From NCBI RefSeq assembly GCF_000374125.1, contig NZ_KB893628.1, forward strand, positions 16,910-80,909: DNA of 64,000 bases, written 5' to 3'. Shown piece after piece: positions 43,208 through 50,236 of this stretch; the first letter of the stretch is position 1; every line of letters begins with the position of its first letter. The DNA comes from Niabella aurantiaca DSM 17617 (GTDB taxonomy: Bacteria > Bacteroidota > Bacteroidia > Chitinophagales > Chitinophagaceae). A program made the position numbers and the translations under genes. The notes beneath the pieces were generated by a model. The model did no database searches, was not told the origin of the DNA, and saw only the letters and a program-made list of their open reading frames with translations.

Positions 43208-43375
43208 GGCGCTGCTTCTGACCCGGGCGGCCCGATATCGTATTTTAACAAAAACAGGATCGTTTCCCCCCAATGCCCATGTTGTGGTGAAGAAAATGAT
43301 GCATTTGCCCGGCATAACCGGCCCAACGTTTCAATTATTCGGTACTTTTACATCCCTTCAAAAATCAAATAAATA

Positions 43376-44431
43376 ATGAGTCATCCAATTATTACGGGAA
43401 TCGCATCTTTTGGCATGAGCGGCAAGCTGTTCCATGCCCCGTTTATCAACGCCAATCCGCACTATGAGCTGAGGGCCATCGTGGAACGGCATAAAGACGA
43501 CTCGCGGGAACGTTATCCCGACTCGCGGTTATACCGCTCTTTTGAAGAGCTGATCGCCGACCCGGATATTGAACTGGTGATCGTAAACACGCCCGTGCAA
43601 ACCCATTTTGAATATGCGGTCAGAGCGCTGGAAGCCGGTAAAAACATCGTAGTGGAAAAGCCCTTTATGGTCACTGCCGCGGAAGCGGAAGAGGCCGACC
43701 GGGTGGCCCGGGAAAAGAACCTTTTCCTGAGCGTTTACCAGAACCGGAGATATGACGGCGATTTTCGCGCCATCAGGGACGTGGTTACCGAAAATATGCT
43801 GGGAGAACTGAAGGAAGTGGAACTGCGTTACGACCGTTACCGCACCGGGCATAGCGGCAAGGATCATAAAGAAGGGAACAAACCGGGTGCCGGCAACCTG
43901 CACGACCTGGGCGCCCATCTCATCGACCAGGCCATCCAGCTGTTCGGATTTCCCGAGGCCGTTTTTGCCGATGTGTTCACCATGCGGAAGAGTATGGAGG
44001 CAAATGACTATTTTGAAGTGCTGCTGTATTATCCCCGCCCCTTCCGCGTACGCATCAAAGGAACCGTCTTTGCCAAAGAATCGCCCTACCCGTTCATTTT
44101 ACAAGGAGAGAACGGCACTTTCCTGCAGCAACGCTCCGATCTTCAGGAAACAAAATTGCTGGAAGGCGTGACGCCGGCCATTGAAACCTGGATCACAACA
44201 CCCGAAGGGTTCGACGGGGTGCTCCATACCACCATTAACGGGCAGGATATAAGAAAGCAGACACGCTCCGAAATGGGCAACTATATGGATTATTATGAAG
44301 AAGTATATGAAGCATTGCGTCATGACCGGCCCAACCCGGTACCTGCATCAGATGCCATTCTTACCATGAAGGTGATCGATGCGGCCCTGCTAAGCAGCCG
44401 CGAACGGAAAGTGATCCCGCTGACCCCTTGA
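43376..44431 (+). CDS. cytosolic Gfo/Idh/MocA-family oxidoreductase
   Basis: A 351-residue dehydrogenase without a signal peptide. The N-terminal Rossmann region has GIASFGMSGKLFHAPF. The IVVEKPFMVTAAEAEEADR motif carries the conserved Lys, and GAGNLHDLGAHLIDQAIQLF gives the expected active-site His pair. It resembles YdgJ/scyllo-inositol dehydrogenase-type enzymes; the substrate is unknown. It appears monocistronic. The following 379-base gap is filled with repeats. Confidence 0.86.
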   Translation: MSHPIITGIASFGMSGKLFHAPFINANPHYELRAIVERHKDDSRERYPDSRLYRSFEELIADPDIELVIVNTPVQTHFEYAVRALEAGKNIVVEKPFMVTAAEAEEADRVAREKNLFLSVYQNRRYDGDFRAIRDVVTENMLGELKEVELRYDRYRTGHSGKDHKEGNKPGAGNLHDLGAHLIDQAIQLFGFPEAVFADVFTMRKSMEANDYFEVLLYYPRPFRVRIKGTVFAKESPYPFILQGENGTFLQQRSDLQETKLLEGVTPAIETWITTPEGFDGVLHTTINGQDIRKQTRSEMGNYMDYYEEVYEALRHDRPNPVPASDAILTMKVIDAALLSSRERKVIPLTP

Positions 44432-44810
44432 GTTTTCAATTTGCGTTGCAAAATCAATGAAGTCATGACAAATCTGCTTTGGGTCATCCGGAAGGTGTCA
44501 CCATGAATTTATTTCAGGGTCTATTCTTTTTTCAGGATCTGCCTAAATCATGCATCGATGTCGAATAGATGCTGAAACAATCTGTCATTGGCAACAACGC
44601 AAACAGGTTTTTGGTTTGACGTTTAATATTTGAGGTCTGTTTTTATGCTCAATGTTACTTTCTCTGGTTTCGGTTAAATCTGTGTACGTTACACGTCTCA
44701 CTGATCATTCTTTCTTTGAAGTTTAAGGTTTCACGTCAGACCCGGTTTCATGCTTGGTGCATTTTCACATTCTCAAATGCTCCGGAACCATCACTGACAG
44801 CTGACCACTG
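44432..44810. other. repeat-filled intergenic region
   Basis: The first part (about 44464-44595) is an interspersed repeat related to 49608-49721. The remainder is degenerate low-complexity DNA (GTTTGACGTTTAATATTTGAGG, TTTGAAGTTTAAGG, CAGCTGACCACTGC) like that at 3130-3300. No gene is supported. The two flanking genes are convergent. Confidence 0.55.
44464..44595 (+). repeat. interspersed repeat, copy 1
   Basis: Contains a 26-base block at 44464-44489 beginning CATGACAAATCTGC that matches the reverse complement of 49696-49721 at 24 of 26 positions. A 24-base block at 44557-44580 matches the reverse complement of 49637-49660 at 23 of 24 positions. A 15-base TCTGTCATTGGCAAC (44581-44595) recurs in direct orientation at 49607-49621. 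The modular arrangement suggests a mobile or REP/BIME-like intergenic element. Confidence 0.7.
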
Positions 44811-46388
44811 CTACTGATCTACCAGCACAGGCACTACATTTTTACGGTGCTTGCTTTGCTGGAACTTTTCTTCAATGATCTTCCGCATCGGCTTGCGCTC
44901 TACCTTGCTTTCCAGCCAGGAAATGATATCCAGGTAGGCAAAGGAGCGGGTCTCAAACCGGTTCTTCTCGAGGTGCTTGACCTTGTCAAGGAAGCGGGCA
45001 AACTCCGGTATCAGCTCCCTGCTGGTAAACCGGAAGGATCCCCTGAAAAAACGGAAGATCTCCTGCTCGATCACTGTCAGGTTCTTCATTTTGGACATAT
45101 AGCGGAAAACGGAGCGGGTCAGCGAATCCATCAGCTCCAGGTTACCCATTTCATAATGTGCCAGTAAATGTACCAGCCGTGCATAACATTGCAGGTCCGT
45201 TCTGAGCCCGGACGAATCATTGATGATCTTTTGCAGGTAATCGATGCTGGTGCCATAATCTCCCGAGAGGAAATACAGCATGGCTATTTTATAAGTGATC
45301 ACCATTACCCGGTGCCGGTCCAGGAATAAGGTATACTCCGTCAGCTTCTCTTCAATAAACGGCACCTCCTTCAACCCGGCGGCGGTTTGCCCGGTAATGG
45401 TAAAGTAGTTGATCTTGGCGCTGGCAATGTACACAAAGGATTGCACCCGGAAGTTTTCATTGCTCTGCACTCTTTTGGTATGGCTGAATTCCTCAAACCG
45501 CTGCAGGTCGATGCTGAATTTTTCGTAATTCCTCAGATCAAAATGCGCGTTCAGCAGATTGTGATACCCCTTGATGAAATGACCGGTTTCCGTCCGTTGC
45601 ATATTGGGCTTTTCATAAAACAGGTCCACCCATTTTTGCACATACCGGTAGTACAGGAGAAAATCCTGACGGATAAACGCAAACCAGGTATAACTTTGAT
45701 AATAATAGAGCCGTTCGTAAAACCCTTCCTGCTGGGCCGATCCCGAGGGCAGGTTCTGCTTAAAGAACTTCTTCACCTTATCTTCTTCCACTTCATTCCG
45801 GGCATGACCATTGGCAATATAAAATCCGTATACCTGCAGCGAAAGGTTCGACAAGCGGGTGACCATGTTCAGTTTGGTATTGACCTCGTTGGACTCTTCT
45901 GCCAATTCGTCCATCCGGCTGACAAAACTGTCCGTCACATTCAGCGCCTCGATGCGTTTTTCCAGTGACAATATCTGCGGAAGAAAGAAGAACTTCTGGT
46001 TGAGTTTGGCCATTTCCTTGACCTTATCGATCACCCGAAGGCTCTGGTAGAACAGCCCCTTCTTATAAAGTATATGCGCTGAATCGAATAATTCATTTAA
46101 TTGAAGATCAAGACTTTCACTGCTTTTCAATAGGCGCAGCCCGGCCAGTATCTCCTTATATAAATGGGATTTCAGATTGGATAGCTGGGGCTTGGTTACA
46201 TCCTTCAGCTTTTTCAGCACCAGCTTTTCATCATATTGCTGCAACTTGTCCAGGGCATCAAACAGCTTGATCACCTTAAGGTCCTCATTACCAGAGCTTC
46301 GTGTAATATAAAGCTTAAAGTGTCGTTTTTCCGACTTTTCCAACGATTTTATTAACTGAAACAGGATATCTCCCGGCTTATTCGGCAT
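44811..46388 (-). CDS. large helical (TPR-like) protein, unrecognised
   Basis: A 525-residue cytosolic protein made of helices throughout, with many paired-helix segments (SLRVIDKVKEMAKLNQ, YGTSIDYLQKIINDSS) suggestive of degenerate TPR repeats. It begins MPNKPGDILFQLIKSLEKSEKRHFKLY, typical of a Bacteroidota family without assigned function. The frame extends to 46490, but ATG 46388 is directly preceded (5 bases) by a minus-strand TAACTTTG promoter box, and upstream residues look unlike the protein. Its 5' end faces the small-RNA array. Confidence 0.65.
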   Translation of the reverse strand: MPNKPGDILFQLIKSLEKSEKRHFKLYITRSSGNEDLKVIKLFDALDKLQQYDEKLVLKKLKDVTKPQLSNLKSHLYKEILAGLRLLKSSESLDLQLNELFDSAHILYKKGLFYQSLRVIDKVKEMAKLNQKFFFLPQILSLEKRIEALNVTDSFVSRMDELAEESNEVNTKLNMVTRLSNLSLQVYGFYIANGHARNEVEEDKVKKFFKQNLPSGSAQQEGFYERLYYYQSYTWFAFIRQDFLLYYRYVQKWVDLFYEKPNMQRTETGHFIKGYHNLLNAHFDLRNYEKFSIDLQRFEEFSHTKRVQSNENFRVQSFVYIASAKINYFTITGQTAAGLKEVPFIEEKLTEYTLFLDRHRVMVITYKIAMLYFLSGDYGTSIDYLQKIINDSSGLRTDLQCYARLVHLLAHYEMGNLELMDSLTRSVFRYMSKMKNLTVIEQEIFRFFRGSFRFTSRELIPEFARFLDKVKHLEKNRFETRSFAYLDIISWLESKVERKPMRKIIEEKFQQSKHRKNVVPVLVDQ

Positions 46389-46393
46389 AGTTA

Positions 46394-46401
46394 CAAAGTT
46401 A
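46394..46401 (-). promoter_or_regulatory. -7 promoter box abutting a start codon
   Basis: Minus-strand TAACTTTG ends 5 bases before ATG 46388, so transcription would start at about the start codon. The longer open frame would require the promoter to lie inside the gene. Confidence 0.5.
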
Positions 46402-46541
46402 AATGCAAACTTTTCAAAAACATTAAAAAGGCCCAAAATACCCTTGGGCATCTCCACGAAATTAAGCTGTAATGCAGTAATAACGGGCACTTTAATGTTT
46501 TTATAACAGGTTAGACATACCAGATTTCATCAATAGTTGGT

Positions 46542-46573
46542 TTGGAGTGCCCTTCTAAAACGTATTATCTTTG
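46542..46573 (+). promoter_or_regulatory. promoter of small-RNA unit 1
   Basis: TTG at 46542-46544 and TATCTTTG at 46566-46573 with a 21-base spacer are a full match to the Bacteroidota -33/-7 consensus. The predicted transcript starts near 46580. Confidence 0.75.
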
Positions 46574-46579
46574 TGTAAC

Positions 46580-46702
46580 AAATGAGGGAATAGGAAAAGA
46601 GAGACAAAAGCTGTAGGCAGCACAACAAAAGAGTTTTTTAAGTTTTTTCATATGGCAAGCAATCGTTAGAGGTCAGTCCGTTTCTACGGAAGGACCTTTT
46701 TT
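46580..46702 (+). ncRNA. putative small RNA, unit 1
   Basis: An RNA of about 123 bases (5' end approximate) from a consensus promoter to an intrinsic terminator. It starts near AATGAGGGAATAGG, has a short hairpin GCTG-TAGG-CAGC at about 46610-46621, a U-rich linker, the mini-ORF ATG GCA AGC AAT CGT TAG (46652-46669) and the terminator hairpin. From promoter box to T-tract it differs from unit 2 at only 3 of about 137 positions. No gene follows on this strand, which argues for a stand-alone RNA rather than an mRNA leader. I do not recognise it as a known family. Confidence 0.65.
46670..46702 (+). terminator. terminator of small-RNA unit 1
   Basis: Outer stem AGGTC/GACCT, a 2x2 internal loop AG/AG, inner stem TCCGT/ACGGA and loop TTCT, followed by six T residues. 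It begins right after the TAG of the mini-ORF. Confidence 0.8.
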
Positions 46703-46779
46703 GTTTTCAGTACATTCTAAATTCAACGGCAAGCTGCTGCTAAACTATTACAATCTATAAAACGGGCTATTTAGGTGTG

Positions 46780-46971
46780 TTCATTAAGAAAAAAAAGAAG
46801 CAACCGTCAGAGGCAATCAAACTTAGAGGTCATCTTCGAGTAAATAAAAACGCTTCCTTATTTACACTGTAATCAAAAACCTGATACCGGTTAATAAAAA
46901 GTTAATTGATTACAGGCAACTAAAATAACAGTATTTTCTGAATTGGGGCTTCTTTTCCCCAATCTTTTTTT
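46780..46971 (+). ncRNA. structured segment ending in an intrinsic terminator
   Basis: Contains GTAAATAA/TTATTTAC (46840-46865, 8-bp stem) and CTGTAATCAA/TTGATTACAG (46867-46876 with 46906-46915, 10-bp stem). The terminator is ATTGGGG/CCCCAAT with seven T residues (46942-46971). Upstream is a degenerate copy of the array core (GGCAATCAAACTTAGAGGTCA, about 46812-46832). No consensus promoter was found, so the 5' end is a guess. Confidence 0.4.
46942..46971 (+). terminator. intrinsic terminator inside the small-RNA region
   Basis: A perfect 7-bp stem ATTGGGG/CCCCAAT with an 8-base loop, then C and seven T residues. Confidence 0.75.
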
Positions 46972-47168
46972 AAACTTTTCGATTTTCTCCATTGTTTGGG
47001 CATTTATTTATACAATTTTCAACGATTTTTTCGTTCTCTTTTAAGCGTTGGATATGCGATCCATTTTCTGCTGAAAGGCTGTATCTACAGTACTTTCAGG
47101 GAAATCAGCAGGTATTGAATATGATAGAACCTGCGGCATATTGTGTTTTTGAATGTGTAAACCCTGTA

Positions 47169-47176
47169 TATCTTTG
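47169..47176 (+). promoter_or_regulatory. -7 box of small-RNA unit 2
   Basis: TATCTTTG, identical to that of unit 1, along with the 60 bases that follow. The nearest upstream TTG (47149-47151) gives a 17-base spacer, shorter than ideal, so this promoter may be weaker. Confidence 0.6.
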
Positions 47177-47182
47177 TGTAAC

Positions 47183-47307
47183 AAATGAGGGAATAGGAAA
47201 AGAGAGACAGAAGCTGTAGGCAGCATAACAAAAGCGTTTTTTAAGTTTTTTCATATGGCAAGCAATCGTTAGAGGTCAGTCCGTTTCTACGGAAGGACCT
47301 TTTTTTT
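47183..47307 (+). ncRNA. putative small RNA, unit 2
   Basis: Nearly identical to unit 1 (three substitutions over about 137 bases including promoter and terminator). It has the same AATGAGGGAATAGG start, GCTG-TAGG-CAGC hairpin, U-rich linker and MASNR mini-ORF (47255-47272). Flanking sequence differs entirely, so the unit was duplicated as a discrete cassette. The 5' end is estimated. Confidence 0.65.
47273..47307 (+). terminator. terminator of small-RNA unit 2
   Basis: The same hairpin as in unit 1 (AGGTC AG TCCGT TTCT ACGGA AG GACCT), followed by eight T residues. Confidence 0.8.
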
Positions 47308-47455
47308 GCACTGTCTTTTATTGCTTCCGGCGGGAAAATAACACCCATGGACTTTTATCCTGTTCTGCCCGTTTCGTAAATGGAAAGATCCCTGTTAAAA
47401 ATATAACCAATCTATGCAAACCGAATAATACCGCGTATTCTGGGTCAGCAATAAA

Positions 47456-47526
47456 AAGCGGATCCCTGTTATATAAGAGATCCGCTTCCTTGTTCATTTT
47501 TAGGCCGAGACAATCGTTAGAGGTCA
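47456..47526 (+). other. hairpin plus degenerate array core
   Basis: A 9-bp perfect stem AAGCGGATC/GATCCGCTT (47456-47464 with 47479-47487) precedes CAATCGTTAGAGGTCA (47511-47526). This core matches units 1-3 but lacks the mini-ORF start and the terminator hairpin. No consensus promoter is visible, so it looks like a decayed or divergent unit. Confidence 0.45.
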
Positions 47527-47740
47527 CAATAGTTTTGTTTCAACGGTTATAGAGCACTAAAATAAGGGATTCTATTAACAATAAATTAACTAACAACTGT
47601 TTTTTTTAAAATTCCGAAATTTTTTGCCTGCTTTTTAATTTATTTTCAATGCTGATCGTTAAGCATCCCCGATTATCTAAACAAATCGCATTGAGAATTA
47701 GACGTTTTGGTTTCAGAGACCCCCTGCAAAAATGGCATCC

Positions 47741-47772
47741 TTGCAAAATGGCATGAATTATGACTATCTTTG
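47741..47772 (+). promoter_or_regulatory. promoter of small-RNA unit 3 with overlapping direct repeat
   Basis: TTG at 47741-47743 and TATCTTTG at 47765-47772 with a 21-base spacer. A direct repeat TGCAAAAATGGCAT (47725-47738) / TGCAAAATGGCAT (47742-47754) overlaps the -33 element. It is absent from units 1 and 2, so it may be a unit-specific operator. Confidence 0.7.
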
Positions 47773-47778
47773 TATTCA

Positions 47779-47856
47779 GAAGTTATTCATTAACTTTTTC
47801 ATATGGCAAGCAATCGTTAGAGGTCGGTCTGTTTCTACAGAAAGACCTTTTTTTTT
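47779..47856 (+). ncRNA. putative small RNA, unit 3 (short form)
   Basis: An RNA of about 78 bases that lacks the 5' hairpin part of units 1 and 2. It keeps the 3' module: TTTTTCATATGGCAAGC, the MASNR mini-ORF (47803-47820) and the terminator. The inner stem reads TCTGT/ACAGA instead of TCCGT/ACGGA, a paired C-G to T-A change that preserves the helix. This supports selection for RNA structure. Confidence 0.65.
47821..47856 (+). terminator. terminator of small-RNA unit 3
   Basis: Outer stem AGGTC/GACCT, internal loop GG/AA, inner stem TCTGT/ACAGA, loop TTCT, then nine T residues. Confidence 0.8.
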
Positions 47857-48070
47857 GGCCGGATAATAATATTGCTAAAACCGCAGAGGCGCTGAAACAT
47901 TGTTTTTCAGGCTTTTATCATCCCGGGGGGCAATCCCACTAAACCTTTGTCATTCAGCGCTCTGTGGCTAAACCAGGCAACTAAAAAAACCGGGAGACCG
48001 TTTTTAACAATCTCCCGGAAAGGAAAGGTATCTATTGAAATGGTTGCCGGAATGTATTATTCAATCAGTA

Positions 48071-49153
48071 TTATTTGGAATTCATCTGTTCGATCAGCTG
48101 GAGCAGTTGTGCTTCAGAAACCTCCTGCAGGTTAAAACTGATCCCCATGTAATTTGTCCCGCTTCCGGGGGCGATCGTCACATCACGCATCTCGGCATAA
48201 AATTTACCATTAACGGTACTCATGGCCAGGAAGGTTCCGTTTGCTCCAACAGGGATGCTGTTTTGATAGCTCAGCAGACCTTCTTTGCCGGGGATGGGGT
48301 TGAAGATGGGGTTGTATAATTTTACGAGCGTATTTACACCAGACACCTTAAAGAACAACTGGGTGGGATCCTGCCCGGAATAGTTATTACCGGTTTTGAT
48401 ATTGAATTTATCCCCGAAATAGCCAAGTACCGTTGTTTTGGGTGCAGCAATATTGTAGAGTGCATCGCAGTTTCTCCAATCGCCCAGGTTATCCAGCGGA
48501 AAATAAGTGGCCGCGGCATTGCCAACTCCAAAGGAGCCGGGTATCTGCGTCCATTCCATTCCCTTTTTAATAGTATAAGCCTGGGTGATGGTGGTGAACA
48601 CATTTTCATGGTTATAGCCGCTGTACTCCACGTTCACCGTTGTATCACCATCCCACATGGGGATCTCGCGGTTGGCACCATTGGCGTTGGCGGCAGGGAG
48701 GGGCACCTGAACATTCGGAGGTTTTTGCTGCGGATTCAATGCAAGCGGCTGTCCGTTCTGCTCTGCGGTAACCAGGGCTTCACCAAATGTTTCGAGTATC
48801 TGCCCGGCATCGGTTACCGGTGGTTTGTCTGCCAGGATCATTTCGCTGGGCTTTATAAAAACGCGGGCACCAATGGTCACATTTCCTGTAACCACACCAC
48901 CACCGGAATTTATAAAAGCATCCGGGCTAAAGGTAATCTTGGTGCCGTTCTGCAGGGCGATGGTAGCGCCGGTGCCGGCATCAACCATAAATTTTTCAAC
49001 AACAGGTTCATGGTCTTTAAAAAAACGAAGCATCTTTTCTACATCTTTCTGATAAGTGCTTTGCGGATCGATCGGTGTATTGTCCTTCCTGCAGGCAAAA
49101 AGAAAAACGGCCAAAGACAATAAAGTCAGGAGCGGAAACATATTCTTTTTCAT
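48071..49153 (-). CDS. secreted lipoprotein, unrecognised family
   Basis: A 360-residue lipoprotein. The leader KKNMFPLLTLLSLAVFLFAC has a lipobox LFAC and the mature part begins CRKDNTPIDPQ. It contains a beta-rich segment TGATIALQNGTKITFSPDAF and NVTIGARVFIKPSEMILAD, which resembles the start of Bacteroidota cell-surface proteins with carboxypeptidase-like or ZU5-like folds. The C-terminal half has no recognised domain. It probably resides in the outer membrane. ATG 49153 matches the leader; ATG 49159 is two codons upstream. Confidence 0.65.
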   Translation of the reverse strand: MKKNMFPLLTLLSLAVFLFACRKDNTPIDPQSTYQKDVEKMLRFFKDHEPVVEKFMVDAGTGATIALQNGTKITFSPDAFINSGGGVVTGNVTIGARVFIKPSEMILADKPPVTDAGQILETFGEALVTAEQNGQPLALNPQQKPPNVQVPLPAANANGANREIPMWDGDTTVNVEYSGYNHENVFTTITQAYTIKKGMEWTQIPGSFGVGNAAATYFPLDNLGDWRNCDALYNIAAPKTTVLGYFGDKFNIKTGNNYSGQDPTQLFFKVSGVNTLVKLYNPIFNPIPGKEGLLSYQNSIPVGANGTFLAMSTVNGKFYAEMRDVTIAPGSGTNYMGISFNLQEVSEAQLLQLIEQMNSK

Positions 49154-49351
49154 AAACATTGTTTTTAAAATTTAAAAAAGAGGGTTCTGCCGGTATATCA
49201 ACCGGCCGGAATAATTGTTACCCGTATGGAAAAAGATCAGATGGCATTTCGGTATGATAATGACCCGGTATCAAATTTGGCCGGTCGGTGAGCACACTGC
49301 CCGGGCGTAGGCCAGGGTTTATGCCTATGCCATAGCCGTCAACTTAAGATG

Positions 49352-49554
49352 AAAAGTGGAGCAACCGACCGAAGGGAGCCCATGAGGGCCATAAAAAATA
49401 ATAAGCAGGCGAATAAAATCTCGTCGCTCCCGCCGGTCTGTTCTTCTGCGGGTGGCGGGACCAGGGAAAGCGGCGCTTCAGGCACTGGCGAGGGACCACA
49501 CACTTTCCCACGCTGCCCGCCGCGGCAGATGACCCTGGCTTTCGCTCCACTTTT
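49352..49554. repeat. 203-bp inverted-repeat-bounded GC-rich element
   Basis: AAAAGTGGAGC (49352-49362) and GCTCCACTTTT (49544-49554) are exact inverted copies enclosing a GC-rich core unlike its AT-rich surroundings. The right end also forms CCACTTTTT/AAAAAGTGG (49547-49570). The structure is MITE-like, but no target-site duplication was identified. Confidence 0.5.
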
Positions 49555-49606
49555 TGCCGGGAAAAAGTGGAAAGAGAATGCCATTGATTATCAGTGTATC
49601 CTATCA

Positions 49607-49721
49607 TCTGTCATTGGCAACGATGTCTTGCTGAACTTGTTTCAGCATCTATTCGGCATCTATACAAGGTTCACGCGGATCCTGAAACCAATTCAGGATG
49701 ACCCGAAGCAGGTTTGTCATG
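49607..49721 (-). repeat. interspersed repeat, copy 2
   Basis: Two blocks (49637-49660 and 49696-49721) match, in reverse, the repeat at 44464-44580 with one and two differences respectively. TCTGTCATTGGCAAC (49607-49621) is in the same orientation as in copy 1. Short internal palindromes such as TGAACTTGTTTCAGCA and CTGAAACCAATTCAG are present, typical of intergenic REP-like elements. Confidence 0.7.
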
Positions 49722-49969
49722 GCGCCATTGATTTCGTGTTCACAAATGGAAAACTCAGCATGACTATGACAATTTGAATTGCACCCTATTCAGAGTGGAA
49801 ACATTATTGTAACTTCAATTGAGGAAATTGACCTTGGTGCCAATACTTATATTTCACGCAAATTAGAAACAGCAGACGGTTTTAACTTGGGTACGATTTA
49901 GTTATTAAGAAAGAAGAAACTGCTTCATTTGCCTTTCAGATACGAATCAACCATTTTCAAACAGAACAA

Positions 49970-50200
49970 GTGTATAAATTCATCTTTATCCTTCTTTGTG
50001 TACCCCTGGTTTTTTTTGAGACTTATTTTTTAGTAATAAACAGGTTAGAAATATTAGAACCCAGAGGTGTTTTAATTATGTTGATTATATTGATAAATGG
50101 CCTATTATCCCTGGTATATAGAAAGAACATAAAATACGCAATTTTGTTGCTCTGTCTTGTATTATTGGTATGTTTTGTCGTAAGATATACTTGTTATTAG
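49970..50200 (+). CDS. small hydrophobic membrane protein, unrecognised
   Basis: A 76-residue protein with a GTG start (MYKFIFILLCVPLVFFETYF) and about three hydrophobic helices (residues 3-22, 33-50, 56-72). It is AT-rich compared with the window average. No Cys/His motif or charge pattern gives a role. It precedes the TonB_C-like gene by 36 bases on the same strand. It could be a genuine small membrane protein of a horizontally acquired patch, or non-coding. Confidence 0.45.
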   Translation: MYKFIFILLCVPLVFFETYFLVINRLEILEPRGVLIMLIILINGLLSLVYRKNIKYAILLLCLVLLVCFVVRYTCY

Positions 50201-50236
50201 CTTTTCAGGTTTTAAATAACTTAAACACTTATTCAA

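Larger units (their letters stand above)
46389..48070. other. 1.7-kb non-coding region with a small-RNA-like array
   Basis: No credible protein gene longer than a mini-ORF. It contains three promoter-RNA-terminator units (46542-46702, 47169-47307, 47741-47856), a separate structured and terminator-ended segment (about 46780-46971) and degenerate copies of the shared core (TTAGAGGTCA) at about 46823-46832 and 47511-47526. AT content is higher than in neighbouring genes. The remainder (47530-47720 and 47860-48070) shows no feature I can support. Confidence 0.65.
49154..49969. other. 816-base intergenic region with repeats
   Basis: Holds a GC-rich element bounded by an 11-base inverted repeat (49352-49554), a hairpin (49547-49570) and the second copy of the interspersed repeat (49607-49721). 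The last 200 bases are AT-rich and lead into the small membrane-protein gene. Open frames crossing this area have no protein character, so I regard it as non-coding. Confidence 0.5.

Noticed and set aside
46652-46702. Leader-peptide attenuator of a biosynthetic operon
   Set aside because: No gene follows on the plus strand within the region, and the peptide MASNR is not enriched in a single amino acid. Kept only as one hypothesis for the module.
46992-47219. 75-codon open frame across the start of small-RNA unit 2
   Set aside because: It crosses the unit-2 promoter and runs into a near-identical repeat whose copy in unit 1 has different upstream codons. It has no family features.
46566-47856. 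CRISPR-like or retron-like array
   Set aside because: Repeat units are few, irregularly spaced and carry their own promoters and terminators. No cas genes, reverse transcriptase or spacer pattern is present.
49349-49777. 142-codon open frame and two opposite-strand frames in the 49.3-49.8 kb gap
   Set aside because: They are explained by a GC-rich inverted-repeat element and an interspersed repeat. Composition is not protein-like and frames exist on both strands.
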